64,000 bases of DNA, from NCBI GenBank assembly GCA_005784505.1, contig VCAZ01000005.1, positions 2,060,001 to 2,124,000 on the forward strand. The letters are read 5' to 3'. Numbering within the stretch: the first letter of the stretch is position 1; each line of letters starts with the position of its first letter. A program made the position numbers and the translations under genes. Under the pieces are notes generated by a model. It was not told the DNA's origin. It made no database searches and worked only from the letters and a program-made list of their open reading frames with translations. Source of the DNA: Bagarius yarrelli (lineage: Eukaryota; Chordata; Actinopteri; Siluriformes; Sisoridae). Shown here piece by piece: positions 12,380 through 22,924 of the stretch.

Positions 12380-12780
12380 TGAAACCATCCTACATTATTT
12401 CATCATGAGCGGCTCCCTTATCACCATGATAAATAACAGTGAGCGGATTTCTCACTGTAATCAAAAGCCCTACTGTAATTCTTCAGGAGCTTTCTGCTGC
12501 TTTGGCCATCGCTCAAATAAAAACAGTGGAATCACGTCTTGCTTATCAGCCGTGCAACGCATCTGAAAAAAATCCACATTAAACACAGCGAAACTGCCAT
12601 AACTCAGAGCTTTTATGATTGTCATATAATGACAGTCACACTCGACTAGAGTTGTGGAATTAAAGGATGAGGAAATGGCCGCTGTATAAATATCATGAAG
12701 GAGCGAGCGTTTGCAGCGTTCCCGAGCTCATGTGACATACGCTGTTGGGTAAATCTATAGAAGCTACTGGAACATTCTTC
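12380..12780. promoter_or_regulatory. Candidate conserved noncoding element
   Basis: A repeat-free stretch of balanced composition containing TTATCACCATGATAAATAA, TCATATAATGACAGTCA and CTTTTATGATTGTCAT. It differs from the AT-rich, repeat-laden flanks. No open frame or splice context accompanies it. Conservation is inferred from texture only. Confidence 0.42.
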
Positions 12781-12965
12781 TTAAGATCCTGTTTCTGGAA
12801 ATATCTGGATGATGGATGTGAGGAAGGTCAGTAATGAACCGGGAATTCAATCATACCACTAGCTACACATCTGATAATGTTTCTGGGACACTGTGTCGAA
12901 GGCTCTGGGCTTCCAGTTATAAGAAAATAGAATTGGAAAATATGTCTTTTTCCAAGCCTTTATTA

Positions 12966-12966
<1 letters not shown>

Positions 12967-13034
<68 letters not shown>
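12967..13034. repeat. (TA)n microsatellite, 68 bp
   Basis: Two TA blocks separated by a single G at 13001. Long alternating TA is prone to cruciform extrusion and to length error in assemblies. Confidence 0.97.
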
Positions 13035-13037
<3 letters not shown>

Positions 13038-13099
13038 ATTTATTGTGTGTTTTACCATATAGTAAGAATAACAGTCACAGAAATATCACAATAAAGGAG

Positions 13100-13530
13100 T
13101 TTTAAAAAAAGACACAGAATCGGACGGAGGTATTACATGAACGAATTTCCATTTAATCATTAAACTGACATCTGAAGGAGTTAAAAAATGAGATCATTTG
13201 GGTGTTCATGCAGCGATTGGCAATAATCCAGGCTCACAGCATAGGGTCACGGCGAGGTCAAAGGGTCGTGTTCTCTACTGTGCGACAATAATCAGTCTGA
13301 CCTGACAAATTGATTTTGTATTCGCTGTAGCAAGCCAGGAATGCATTAGAGAGTCTGTTCCCTTTTGTGCTGGGGGTAAATGGACGATAAAGCATATAGA
13401 AACATGCAATTGACTCTAGGATAATTAGCTGCTGGTACTCTATGTTTAAGGGGTGCATATTAGGGGGTAACTGGGTAGAAGGGTAAGGAAATATGTTATA
13501 CAAAAGCATAGAGGGCATTGCTGTGCTTAG
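13100..13530. promoter_or_regulatory. Candidate conserved noncoding element
   Basis: Complex sequence with CATTTAATCATTAAACTGAC, GGCAATAATCCAGG, GGTCAAAGGGTCG (a direct-repeat nuclear-receptor-like half-site pair) and ACAAATTGATTTTGTATT. The overlapping 86-codon minus frame has no domain. Conservation was not tested. Confidence 0.4.
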
Positions 13531-13984
13531 AGACCCCTGACTCTTCCTTTGCTTTTTGTCTTTCCTTCATTTTACCATGCTGGCTGTGGTGTACCCACGG
13601 ACACACATCAGCGCTTAAACTGATCTCAGATTATGGGCAAAATTTTGGTTAGCAACTGCACACATTTTGCAACTATTGTTTGGCATTTCACTTTAATTAA
13701 TTACTTTAAAAGAAATCAGTTATATTTACTTCTCACAAATAGTAACTGGGCTACATAAATATAAAAGTAACTAATTACCACGGACAATAACTATTCATTT
13801 TCAGTTTCAAATAAATGAAACTACATTGATTAAATCTACACTATTTTAATGTTGTGGTGTCATGTGATGTAAAGTGCTTCATTAGATTAGAATTATTTGC
13901 CACCGACTTGGAGAGACTTTTTCTTCCTGTGTGTAAATTACACGTTACTTAACAATCCTGTCTTTCACGTCACTGAGGAAAAAC
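13531..13984. other. Unassigned AT-rich sequence
   Basis: Contains loosely repeated AGTAACT/ACTAATTAC words at about 13690-13800, possibly a decayed member of the repeat recognised at 14330. No gene seen. Confidence 0.35.
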
Positions 13985-14432
13985 TCGTTGAACTTGCCAA
14001 CAATCTGAATCCAGTAGTATGTCCGCATTTTATTCATACTACCCTTAACCTTACTACATAGAACATACTTTTTCATCGGTCAGGAAGTACTTACTTAAAC
14101 ATAGTACATACTAAATTATTATGCGGGCGAAGAAGCTATTGTTGTTGGTGTGTGGAACTGTGCATGATTGCGCACTACTCCCTGCCTCTGTTTGAAAAAC
14201 GATAAAAATTTACTTTATTTGAGCAAATCTTTATCAGTTATGTGGTTATATCCAACCCTTAACACACACACACACACATCAATCATCATCAGTCATCATC
14301 CCACACACACCAGAGAAAAAAAATCATTGTAACAGGGGAAACAGTAATTCGTTTGATTACTCGTTACTGAAAAAAGTAATGCCGTTAGTAACGTTGTTTA
14401 TTTATAATGACGTTATTCCAATCACTGAATAA
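13985..14432. mobile_element. Cluster of decayed fish repeats
   Basis: The first part (about 14015-14115) has TAGTATGTCCGCATTTTATTC, ACATAGAACATAC and GAAGTACTTACT, the style of a fish repeat with TAGTATG-type ends. The second part (14330-14432) has ATTACTCGTTACTGAAAAAA, AATGCCGTTAGTAACG and GACGTTATTCC, the style of the AACGCGTTAC fish repeat family. A short CA tract separates them. Family names were not assigned, and neither part codes for protein. Confidence 0.5.
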
Positions 14433-15243
14433 ATACACAAGTATATATAATGGCTATAACCTCTACCTACTAACACCACAGCTTTAGGTTTAGCAACATG
14501 CAAAACTAGACTAGAACATTTTACTGCAGTTTTACTTCCCCCCACTCGTTCTCCATAAGTTTTAGCACAGGTAGCTGTCCTACACAAAATGAATAATCTT
14601 TATAGAGGTGCCCTGACCATAACGTGGCTGATTTTCAGTACCAGGCAAGGTGTATATTCCGCCAGAATTGTCAACGGTCTCAACAAATCAAGCCTAACTT
14701 ATGATGTTTTCCATGTGATTTTTATTCCCTTTTGACTGGTCTACTACAAGGTGGTAATAGAACGCTGCAGTAAGGCCATTTGGGGGATGTTTGTGCTCAG
14801 AGTGATTGATCGATGCAAGCTGCACTTTTCATTTATATCTCTCCCCCCCGTTCCATTGTGAATCGGTTAACTTTAGGAAAAATGAATCCCAAAAAAAAAA
14901 AAGCCAGACCAAAGAGAAATGGCCCCAGATTACAGCCGGGTAAGCTCGTAGATCTAACCTGGGTCCAAGCCGTGGGGGTGTGGGGAGTGTGCTGTCTACG
15001 AGCATTAAGTTATCTAAATGAAAATCAATACTATATGTGCCAGCGTTTTACTAGAAAGAAGTACCCAGAGACCCAGGCAGAGTGGGGGGAGAAGGGGATG
15101 AATGAATAGAGGAAACAATAGAGGGATAATCTCATGTTTTGGGATGCGGCCCCTGGATTGGTTAAGCACTTAAAATGTCTTATTTTCAAAGCAAACTTTG
15201 TGGGTTGGTTGTATTTAAACAAGTTATATTTGTGCTTGTTTGG

Positions 15244-15246
<3 letters not shown>
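14433..15246. other. Unassigned sequence
   Basis: The segment at 14880-15130 is GC-richer, with a 98-codon frame (14813-15109) that is lysine-rich at poly(A) and otherwise without domain. No splice pair or repeat family was recognised. Confidence 0.35.
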
Positions 15247-15308
<62 letters not shown>

Positions 15309-15320
15309 ATATATATATAT
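15247..15320. repeat. (TA)n microsatellite, 74 bp
   Basis: Alternating TA with one phase slip (TATTAT near 15297). The Tyr-Ile frames across it on both strands are artefacts of the repeat. Confidence 0.97.
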
Positions 15321-15749
15321 CCTTGAAACATCCTTAAGTTTAATGTCTTGTTCTTAAGGAAAGTCATAAGGAAGGGTAAAGATTTCAACCTCAATCCAGA
15401 CCATAATTCCAACCTTTGTAACATTTTTTTATGCATTTGGCTGCATAAATTATTACACATCTTCATACACGAAGATAAGTAGAAATAACATATTTACCAA
15501 AACACCATACGTTTTTCTTTGTAAATCTATATAGATTAAGTGTGTATGTGTGTGTAGGTCATTGGAGAAATCTCTCTGTGGTTAAATCTCTCAGCTACCA
15601 AAGGATAATTTCATTCCTCTTGCAATTAGACACAGCCATCCACAGTGAAATAGAGGAGTTACAATAATTTCTCTTTACTTTATACCCGTATATGAACAGT
15701 CAAAACTATCCACAATTTTGCAATACCACAGGTCTGAGTTACCTAGATA

Positions 15750-17010
15750 GAAAACGATACAGGGAGTGAAAATAAAATGTTATAAAAATGTTAGATAATC
15801 ACCGAAATGTGCATGGGAAGATGCAGGGAGACTCGTCACCTTAAAAATATGCATGGGATGATACAGGGAGACTTATTACTCTAAAAATGTGCATTGGAAG
15901 ATACAGGGGAGACTCATCACCAGAATTGCAAGGGGAGATAGAGGGAGACTTATCACCAGGTTATACATAGGGAGATACGGGGGGCTCATCACCCTAAAAA
16001 TGTCCATGGGATGATACAGGGAGACTCATCACCCTAAAAATGTGCATTGGAAGATACAAGGAGACTCATCACCATAATTGCAAGGGGAGATAGAGGGAGA
16101 CTTATCACCAGGTTATACATAGGAAGATACGGGGGGCTCATCACCCTAAAAATGTCCATGGGATGATACAGGGAGACTCATCACCCTAAAAATGTGCATT
16201 GGAAGATACAAGGAGACTCATCACCATAATTGCAAGGGGAGATAGAGGGAGACTTATCACCAGGTTATACATAGGGAGATACGGGGGGCTCATCACCCTA
16301 AAAATGTCCATGGGAAGATACAGAGACACTCATCAACAAAATGTGCATGGGGATATAGAGGAAGACTTATCACCAAAATGAGCATAGGAAGATACAGAAA
16401 GACTCATCACCAGGATGTGCTTGGGGAAATATTCATAACAAGAATATGCATGGGAGATAAAAGGAGACTCATCAACAGTATGTTCATGGAGGAGATACAG
16501 AGACACTCATCTCTGGAATGTGCATGTGGAGATCCAGAGACACTCATCACCAAAATGTTTATGGGGAGATACATGGAGACTTATCACCAAAATGTGCATG
16601 GAAAGAGACCAGAAGACTTATTACCAAAATGTGCATGTGGAGATACAGGGAGGCTCATCACAAGGATATGCATGGGGAGATGCAGGGAATCTGATCATCA
16701 GAATGTGCATGTGGAGATACAGGGAGGCTCATCACAAGGATATGCATGGGGAGATGCAGGGAATCTGATCATCAGAATGTGCATGTGGAGATACAGAGAG
16801 ACTCATCACCAAAATGTATGTGAAAGACAGAAAGACTCTACCAAATATGCACACGATTTAATAATATAGGAAGACAATAAAAAAAAACTGTGCATGGGAT
16901 TCAGCAGGACTCATCACCAAAAGGTGAACTGAGAGATACATTAAGACTCATCACTAAAATGTGCACAGAAAAGCAGAATGTGCATGGACAGATACAGCAG
17001 GATTCGGTTA
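15750..17010 (+). repeat. Minisatellite with 37-40 bp units and higher-order repeats
   Basis: Roughly thirty diverged units of the form ATGTGCATGGGGAGATACAG then GGAGACTCATCACCAAA. From about 15833 to 16310 four unit types (40, 38, 37 and 37 bp) are amplified as a block: the junction GGGGGGCTCATCACCC recurs with 152-bp spacing, its CTCATC falling at 15985, 16137 and 16289. From 16631 to 16790 a dimer recurs with 74-bp spacing (GTGCATGTGG at 16631, 16705, 16779). Frames of 60-163 codons across the array follow the repeat and are not genes. Confidence 0.95.
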
Positions 17011-17159
17011 ACCAATAAGTCAAATAAATGTTAAGAAGGAGAAATTAGAACGATAATTACTGCATAATGCAGCATAGAAATTCCATAGGACAAGGAAGAT
17101 AATATAAATGTAATTAGCCAAACACTCAGCAAATAATCAGACAAACACTAAAATACTGC

Positions 17160-17600
17160 AGCGCAATCTCATTTTCTTTCTTCAGTTTCATTAACTGTGC
17201 CGCTGATGACCATCACTGTGGTGTGGGAAAATCTTAAACATTTTTTCTTATTTCTTTTATCATTTTTATGTTTATTTAGGATTCCTGCCATTGCCCACTG
17301 CCACTGAAAGGAGGGTGTGATTTTAAATAAAAGCCTCTGCTCTAAGAGGCAGATCAGCCCATTCGTTCAGTTATGATTATGATCCTGCTGTCTTTATTGC
17401 ACACTGAATGATTTTTTAATGTCAGTGTTCGGGAGACACACCAATAACCGGATTAATATCTGTGGTAATGCACATTTGCTGGTCTTGTGCATTTTGATTG
17501 TATGCCAGTGGCCCCTCACTGGAAAATGGCTAATACACCCAGGCACTTGTCTCTCGATTATATGATCTGCATTAACTCTCTGCTTTCTATCTTCTCCAAA
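17160..17600. promoter_or_regulatory. Possible conserved noncoding sequence
   Basis: Repeat-free sequence between the minisatellite and a CA array. It includes GTGATTTTAAATAAAAGCC, CAGTTATGATTATGATCC and GATTATATGATCTGCATTAA. Weaker than the better candidates in this window. Conservation not tested. Confidence 0.3.
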
Positions 17601-17622
17601 TCCCATATTCATTCTCATCAAA

Positions 17623-17626
<4 letters not shown>

Positions 17627-17660
<34 letters not shown>
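17627..17660. repeat. (CA)n microsatellite
   Basis: About 17 uninterrupted CA units, with a further imperfect CA patch just downstream. Confidence 0.95.
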
Positions 17661-17662
<2 letters not shown>

Positions 17663-18103
17663 AGACACACTCATACAGGGAGAGCATTTGAGCTTGGCAA
17701 ATGCTGCAAAAAAAAAAGTGCCATTACGAGGTGCATTTCGCGACAAGCCGTAATCTAAAATCGGCTCATTTAAAGGTCAAGCTGAGTTTTGAAGAAACGA
17801 TAATGCAGTCCACACAAGCCGGCAAGATGGACAAGATGGCAGTGAATAATATTCCGGTGAAAAGATTTCTGAACCAAAATGTATTGAAGAGACTCGATCC
17901 ATAACAGCATGGAATATCGTGGGAAAGTAAGGAGGTCAGAAGAGAAACACAATGATGGACTCTGACCAACCAGGTTTGTTTTCAAGAAAAAAAAAGGAAA
18001 TTTCTCCATTGCAGAGGCAGTCAGGCAGAGGACAGGAGCTGGGGCTATACTAATAAATCAGAGCCAAGCCTCCGGTGGCCAGTGGTCACAGAGGGATACC
18101 ACA

Positions 18104-18220
18104 TAGTGAGAAAGAAAGAGAGAAGAAAGAGAGAGAGAGAAAGATCATGCATGTTGAGAAAGAATGATGCTCTTTCTCTCTCTTTTTTTCTTTCTTTCTT
18201 TCTTTTCCTCTTTTTCTTAC
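18104..18220. repeat. Purine tract followed by pyrimidine tract
   Basis: A GAAA/GAGA-rich purine tract (about 18104-18145) is followed after about 28 bases by a CTTT/CTCT-rich pyrimidine tract (about 18172-18220). The two arms are roughly complementary, so either strand could fold back. The minus-strand Lys/Arg/Glu-rich frame here is compositional. Confidence 0.8.
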
Positions 18221-18479
18221 ACACAGACACACATGCTATACGAGGGTAGCAAATGTGTACACTTTAACTGCAGCATCTCCAACACTGTGTCTCTTCATGT
18301 CCGGAACAAACCAACCAGAAAATAAAGTCTGATTTGGGGGTCATGTAAAACTGCCCAGGTGATTTGGGAGATTCGAGTGCAAGGAATCTAAATGTGCCTA
18401 ATTAGACACACACACACACACATACACACCACCAGTACCACAACTAACATAAACAACAACTTGGTAATGTCATGATAAA

Positions 18480-18720
18480 TTGGGTTAATTTGCCCCTCTT
18501 TTGCATTTTATTGTTAAATATTTTAAGTTCCCCGAGAAAAAAAAAAGAAAGAAATCCTGACGCTGCCTGCGGTGTTTGTATTTGCCCTAATGAACAAAAT
18601 CACCTGAATTATTAATTCCCTAAATTAATTTGCTGCCGCATATTCACCTTCATTAGTTTATGGATCTGTTAAATGAAGGACATGGATCTATACAAAAGCC
18701 AAGCTTGTTTAAAACATCAG
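18480..18720. promoter_or_regulatory. Candidate conserved noncoding element
   Basis: Complex sequence with GAATTATTAATTCCCTAAAT (an imperfect palindrome around TTAATT), TTAATTTGCTGCC, CTTTTGCATTTTATTG (octamer-like) and CCTTCATTAG. It is flanked by CA and poly(A) tracts but is itself free of them. No frame. One of the stronger enhancer-like stretches by texture. Conservation not tested. Confidence 0.45.
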
Positions 18721-18859
18721 ACTGAAGGGGTTCGACTGGACTGCATACTAAGTGACCCAAAGATGTTTTTCGCTTGTTTGTTTTTATTTATTTTTTTTCC
18801 TGATGCCTTTTATGCTCTGTAAATGAAAAATAATGCAAAATTTTATTACGTTACAATTA

Positions 18860-19042
18860 CAGAATTTGGCAGACATCCTTATTCAGAGCGACTTACATTT
18901 ATCTCTTTTATACAACTGAGCAATTGGGGGGTTGAGGGTCTTAAGGGGCCCATCAGTGGCAGCTTGGTGATGCTGGGAATCGAACCCTGATCTTTCAATT
19001 AGCAGTCCAACATCTTAACCACTGTGCTACCACTCCCCCCAC
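18860..19042 (-). mobile_element. SINE-A copy, near complete
   Basis: Read on the minus strand, a tRNA-like head (GTGGTAGCACAGTGGTTAAG, box B GGGTTCGATTCCC exactly on consensus) is followed by CACTGATGGGCCCC, the TTGCTCAGTTGTATAAAAGA block and AAATGTAAGTCGCTCTGAAT. It ends in GTCTGCCAAATTCTGTAA. The intact box B makes it one of the better preserved copies here. A local assembly slip is possible at a GGGGGG run. Confidence 0.92.
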
Positions 19043-19371
19043 AATTTTATATTTAGTGTAATATTACAGAAACACAAAACGATTTTTAGATACATAAAAA
19101 CATTGTGGAAGTGCTCAGTTATACGGCATGTGCCGGATATCGATATGGATCGACGTTAAACGCTGCATCAATAAGAGGAGGAGTTTTACGCTGTACTTAT
19201 ATAGTTTTGCTGTACTTTTGTATTTGTGTCCTTTTTTTCCCTTTTTTTTCTGCCATATCTGTGTTTCATCTAAAGTGAGTTTATTTAGGTATCAGCTACC
19301 TTTTTCCCTTGAAAGCATAGCAAAGAAAGAGAGAGAGAAAGAGAAAGCAAGAAAAAGAGGAAGAAAAAGCA

Positions 19372-19570
19372 TTGGCAGCATTTCCAGGTCTAACTCCCGG
19401 TAGCCCAGTTGATGCCTTTCGTAATTCCACCGATGATGTGCACCGTCCACGTGAAGGCAAGCAGCCCCACAAATACCCTCCGAGCTCCACTATCCATTTT
19501 TATTGTATTCGGGCCACAGTGTTGTATTTCCTGCCTCCTCTTAGCACCACACACACAGTGCACTCGAAAA
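19372..19570. promoter_or_regulatory. GC-richer candidate conserved element, contains a 35-aa minus frame
   Basis: Composition is close to balanced in a region that is otherwise AT-rich, and simple sequence is absent until the CACACACA at about 19549. It holds the small minus-strand frame listed separately at 19390-19497. It could be an enhancer, a first exon or a promoter. Sequence alone does not separate these. Confidence 0.35.
19390..19497 (-). CDS. Possible 35-aa single-span membrane peptide, unproven
   Basis: The frame starts with an ATG in good vertebrate context (AAAAATGGA) and stops at TAG. It begins MDSGARR, followed by an uncharged run VFVGLLAFTWTVHIIGGI, then a KGINW segment. This has the shape of a signal-anchor: basic residues before an 18-residue hydrophobic span. 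A chance frame of 36 codons is common, and I recognise no family. It could also be the first coding part of a longer spliced gene on the minus strand. Confidence 0.15.
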   Translation of the reverse strand: MDSGARRVFVGLLAFTWTVHIIGGITKGINWATGS

Positions 19571-19811
19571 CAAAAATCCATACTATCGATCGGCCGGTGT
19601 CACCACAATTATTCTTTTGAAACAGCCATTGAAAACAAATTACATCTGCACTGCGTTTTCATCCGATTGCTCCGGGTGAGCAATGTTTACCCCCCACCAC
19701 CATCCCCACTCCCGAACCTTCCACCTCGCTACTCCTCGAGCCCCATTTCCTTCCTCTAAAGATCCTGCCCCTAGCACTAACAACAGCACTGGGGCAGTTG
19801 TGATTAAAGAA

Positions 19812-19833
19812 GTGTGTGTGTGTGTGTGCGTGC
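19812..19833. repeat. (GT)n microsatellite
   Basis: About 11 GT units with a final GC variant. Confidence 0.9.
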
Positions 19834-20013
19834 GTATAAAATCATTCCACATGAGAGGGGTTATGAAGGGAAAACTAAAAGAAAAATACTTAAGAGAAAC
19901 AACGACTTACATTTGCAACCCAGCCGCAGCTGTACACTGCTGTAACATTCGAAATGTGGTGTGAGGAGGGGAGAAAGAAGGGAGATAAAGCCGGTGCAGA
20001 CGAGTGTATGTGG
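19834..20013. other. Short unique segment between GT arrays
   Basis: Complex sequence with AAATACTTAAGAGAAACAAC and CAGCCGCAGCTGTACACTGC. It may belong to the same conserved-looking cluster as 19372-19570 and 20040-20400. No repeat was recognised. Confidence 0.3.
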
Positions 20014-20036
20014 CGCGTGTGTGTGTGTGTGTGTGT
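20014..20036. repeat. (GT)n microsatellite
   Basis: About 10 GT units preceded by GCGC. Confidence 0.9.
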
Positions 20037-20039
20037 TTT

Positions 20040-20400
20040 CTGCGCAGTAAGGTACTAAAGCAGTAATTACCTGGCTGGTTTCCCCTTTCTCTTATTAGAA
20101 AATATATCAGTGGAGCATCAAGCATCCTAAGAACACTAATGGAATTAGGTCTACAGCACCTTTCTTCTTTGTTTTTTAATAGATAACCGAGCACATTGTG
20201 GTGCGTGTGTTTGTGTGTGTCAGAAAGTCTTTTAAGCAGCTTTTATATTCTGAGAAGCACATTTGCTGCTGACGTAAAAATTGCCTCATGTGCTTTATTT
20301 TCCTGTATTCGGTCAAATTAGTTTGCGGTTCCAAATTTGATTTGACGTTCACTCGCATGCACAGTAGCACATTTTTAATCTTAAAGTGTGCGACTTAAAG
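20040..20400. promoter_or_regulatory. Candidate conserved noncoding element
   Basis: Repeat-poor stretch with AGCAGTAATTACCTGG, GAACACTAATGGAATTAGG, TCTTTTAAGCAGCTTTTAT and GTCAAATTAGTTTGCGG. A short GT-rich patch at about 20201-20221 interrupts it. Frames across it carry no domain. Conservation not tested. Confidence 0.42.
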
Positions 20401-20683
20401 TAAGTTAATTAAATATTCAAGTCAGAAAATTATTAACAGGACCTGTTGGTCTTAGAACGTCATTTGGAAAAAAAACAACAGCAACCTAAAAAAAAAAAAC
20501 TTTTGTATATTTGAGATCTTTTGTATGTTTGGTTGTTTATTTCAGAAATAAATTAATTAAATTATTTAACTTTTAGTTAATTAATAAAATTATTTAACTC
20601 TTATAAAATATCACCGGTATAGGTGACTGCCCTCATTAAAACATTTAATGTTTGTTTAATTGTCACAATTATGTGACAATAAG

Positions 20684-20845
20684 TGGTAGTGAAGTGGTTA
20701 CTGAAAGATCAGGGTTCGATTCCCAGTACCACCAAGTTGCCACTGCTGGGACCCTGAGCATGGCCTTTAAACCCAAATTGCTCAGTAGTATAAAAAAAAG
20801 TCGTGCTGGATAAGTACGTCTGCTAAATATCGTAAATGTAAATTT
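20684..20845 (+). mobile_element. SINE-A copy with intact box B
   Basis: Head GTGGTAGTGAAGTGGTTACT, box B GGTTCGATTCC, CCACTGCTGGGACCC, TTGCTCAGTAGTATAAA, and tail GGATAAGTACGTCTGCTAAA then TCGTAAATGTAAAT. It is missing a few bases of the AAGTCGCTC block. Matches the other copies in this window. Confidence 0.9.
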
Positions 20846-21304
20846 TTACCATGTTATAAAATTAGTAAAAATAAGACTATTATTAATTGACGTTGGTTTA
20901 CATATTAATTAAATAATAAATTCATATCAGAACCGATAACATCAACCTAAAGTGTTTAATTAATAAATAAGTCCACGATTAATTTTGTGGAATTTATAGA
21001 TAATAAATTTGATATAGGAAATATAAAGAGCGTAATAATATTTATACATAAAGACCTATTTCAGTACTTTATTAATATTTAGTAATGCAATTACATTTAT
21101 GACTATTAGAGTACTAACTGAAAACTAACATCACTTAATAACTGTGCTAATTATTTGTTAATATTATTGATAGTGTATTTATTTTAAAATGATTTGTAAG
21201 CTTAACTTTATGATGTAATTTAAAATAAATTTTTAAGATATTTATTCAGGATAATCCGTTTCATTTCTTTATTTTTATTTTATTTCTTTATTCTTTTCTT
21301 TAGC
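20846..21304. other. AT-rich sequence, nothing recognised
   Basis: Very AT-rich, with scattered TTAATTAA and AATAAAT words. No repeat family or frame of note. Confidence 0.45.
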
Positions 21305-21570
21305 ACTCACTCTTAAGCACTTGGCCCTTTTTGCTCTACAGCAGCTCTTAGTCCTGGTCCAGTGTGTTCATGTGGCAGAAAAAAAAATGGCGCTTCACTG
21401 CGGCTGATAATTAATCGCGGCTCTTGCTGGCCGAGCTTGGCACTCGGGTTGTGGGTTGGAGGCTGAATCTTTTTGTTAAGCTTTGACCACACACGTCACC
21501 ACGCTGGCCTACCCTCCCTCCAGCAGCAAGGGAAACGCCAACTTTGGAGTATTAAGAAAACCAATAGCCT
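21305..21570. promoter_or_regulatory. Candidate conserved noncoding element
   Basis: A sharp shift from AT-rich flanks to balanced composition, with GCTGATAATTAATCGCGG, CTGGCCGAGCTTGGC (TTGGC-type NFI half-sites), CTTTGACCACACACGTCACC and AAGCACTTGGCCC. No frame. Texture is that of an enhancer. Conservation not tested. Confidence 0.45.
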
Positions 21571-21984
21571 TGTTGACATGAACATGGGAGCCTAACCCCC
21601 GCAGCCTCCTCGTATGAGGCATTGATTTTTCTGTCTGGGTGCTGCACTAAAGCCATTCATTCACTATGGGCAGCCCAGGCCTGGCCAAAACTACCACCTC
21701 CCGTTTCTCTTCACCTCTCATACCTCTGGGACTGGGAGCTAAGGATTACACCCCCCCCCTCCCCTCATTCCTCCTTTACTCCTTTTCCTCTCAATCCCAA
21801 CACACAAACACCTACCCAGATGATTGGTGTTGGGGTTTTTATTTTCAGATGGGCAGGAGGTTAGGAAAGAAAAGCGGGTGAGGTGGCTAACATATCAGGC
21901 ACTTTGGAATGGACCTGACCTCTGTGACCCCGGGGTCAGGAGGGGCTCATTTTCTCCACAGGAGTCTCTGTCGGTAACATAACA
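21571..21984. other. Unassigned sequence with C-rich patch
   Basis: Contains a CCCCCCCC run at about 21750-21760 and a CT/CA-rich stretch. The 80- and 71-codon frames are Pro/Ser/Thr-rich because of these. No recognised domain. Confidence 0.35.
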
Positions 21985-22215
21985 CTCCCACTCAGTTGTG
22001 CTTACTTGGCAAAATTAATTCAATTACCACTTAAAAAAACCTTCTGTGTCCATCTCAGAGGCCACAATTTCTCAGAGGCCTTGTTCACTTGCTCCTTCTT
22101 TTTGCAAGCTGAGGAATTTTATTTGTTAATTACTTCTGTTAAAAGTGTAACCAGACCATTCCAATTAAATTTAAAACAGCACCATAATTTAACACACTTT
22201 TATAATATATGTAAG
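21985..22215. promoter_or_regulatory. Candidate conserved noncoding element
   Basis: Contains GCAAAATTAATTCAATTACC, a duplicated CTCAGAGGCC (at about 22057 and 22072), TTTGTTAATTACTTCTG and CCATTCCAATTAAATTTAAA. Repeated TAATTA cores suggest homeodomain input. Conservation not tested. Confidence 0.42.
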
Positions 22216-22619
22216 GAATAAAACAGGACAGGACATGCAGTTATAGGTAATTAATCATGGTGGCAGGATCCCCAAAGCTAATTACTTCTAATATTTTACC
22301 AATATTTTATTTTACTTTTAACACTGGCGCTGGATATGCTTTTTAATTAATTTATTAATGTAATATTGAGCATTTTTAACCCTTTGTAAAGATCCATGGA
22401 ACAGTTATCGCTTACATTTTATTTTTCCTAACTTTCTTAATTTTTTCTTTTTGTCTATAAAAAAAAAGAATGAACAAACCAACAAAAAACCTTTGCAGTC
22501 TTACCGAAAAACTAAAAAAGTCACCTCTCCTAATAGATCATCATTTCAAATAATCTATCATTTAATAATCTAACATATAAATAACAGCATGATAACTATT
22601 AATATATTATTATATCTGT
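22216..22619. other. AT-rich sequence, nothing recognised
   Basis: Very AT-rich single-copy-looking DNA with poly(A) runs. No frame or family. Confidence 0.4.
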
Positions 22620-22642
22620 ATTATTATTATTATTATTATTAT
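22620..22642. repeat. (TTA)n microsatellite
   Basis: About seven TTA units. Confidence 0.9.
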
Positions 22643-22924
22643 ATACATCGCATCATACCTGATCAATATACCTGGGGTTGGAATATTATAACTGCTGTAA
22701 TAAAAAATCAAAACTTACTGATTTGCATAAAATTATTAATACACACACAGGGACAGACACACACACGCTTGTTATATTGAAAGGTTTTTCTGTTTTTTTT
22801 TTAATAAAAGTACAATAAATCCAAATAGAATGAATTCAATAAGATTCCAAAATGCTTTAGGGAAAAGAAGTAAAATTAAAAACACCACAATAGGTCTAGT
22901 TGCACAAGTTTGCACACTCTTTTA

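Noticed and set aside
15134..15466. Tyr-Ile repeat frames on both strands
   Set aside because: Translation of the TA array at 15247-15320.
16199..16869. Open frames of 60, 82 and 163 codons through the 15.75-17 kb minisatellite
   Set aside because: They follow a tandem repeat of 37-40 bp units with no stop in one phase. Frame changes between units and no domain is present.
15750..17010. CRISPR-like array of regularly spaced repeats
   Set aside because: Units abut each other without unique spacers, the units vary, and the context is vertebrate. It is a minisatellite.
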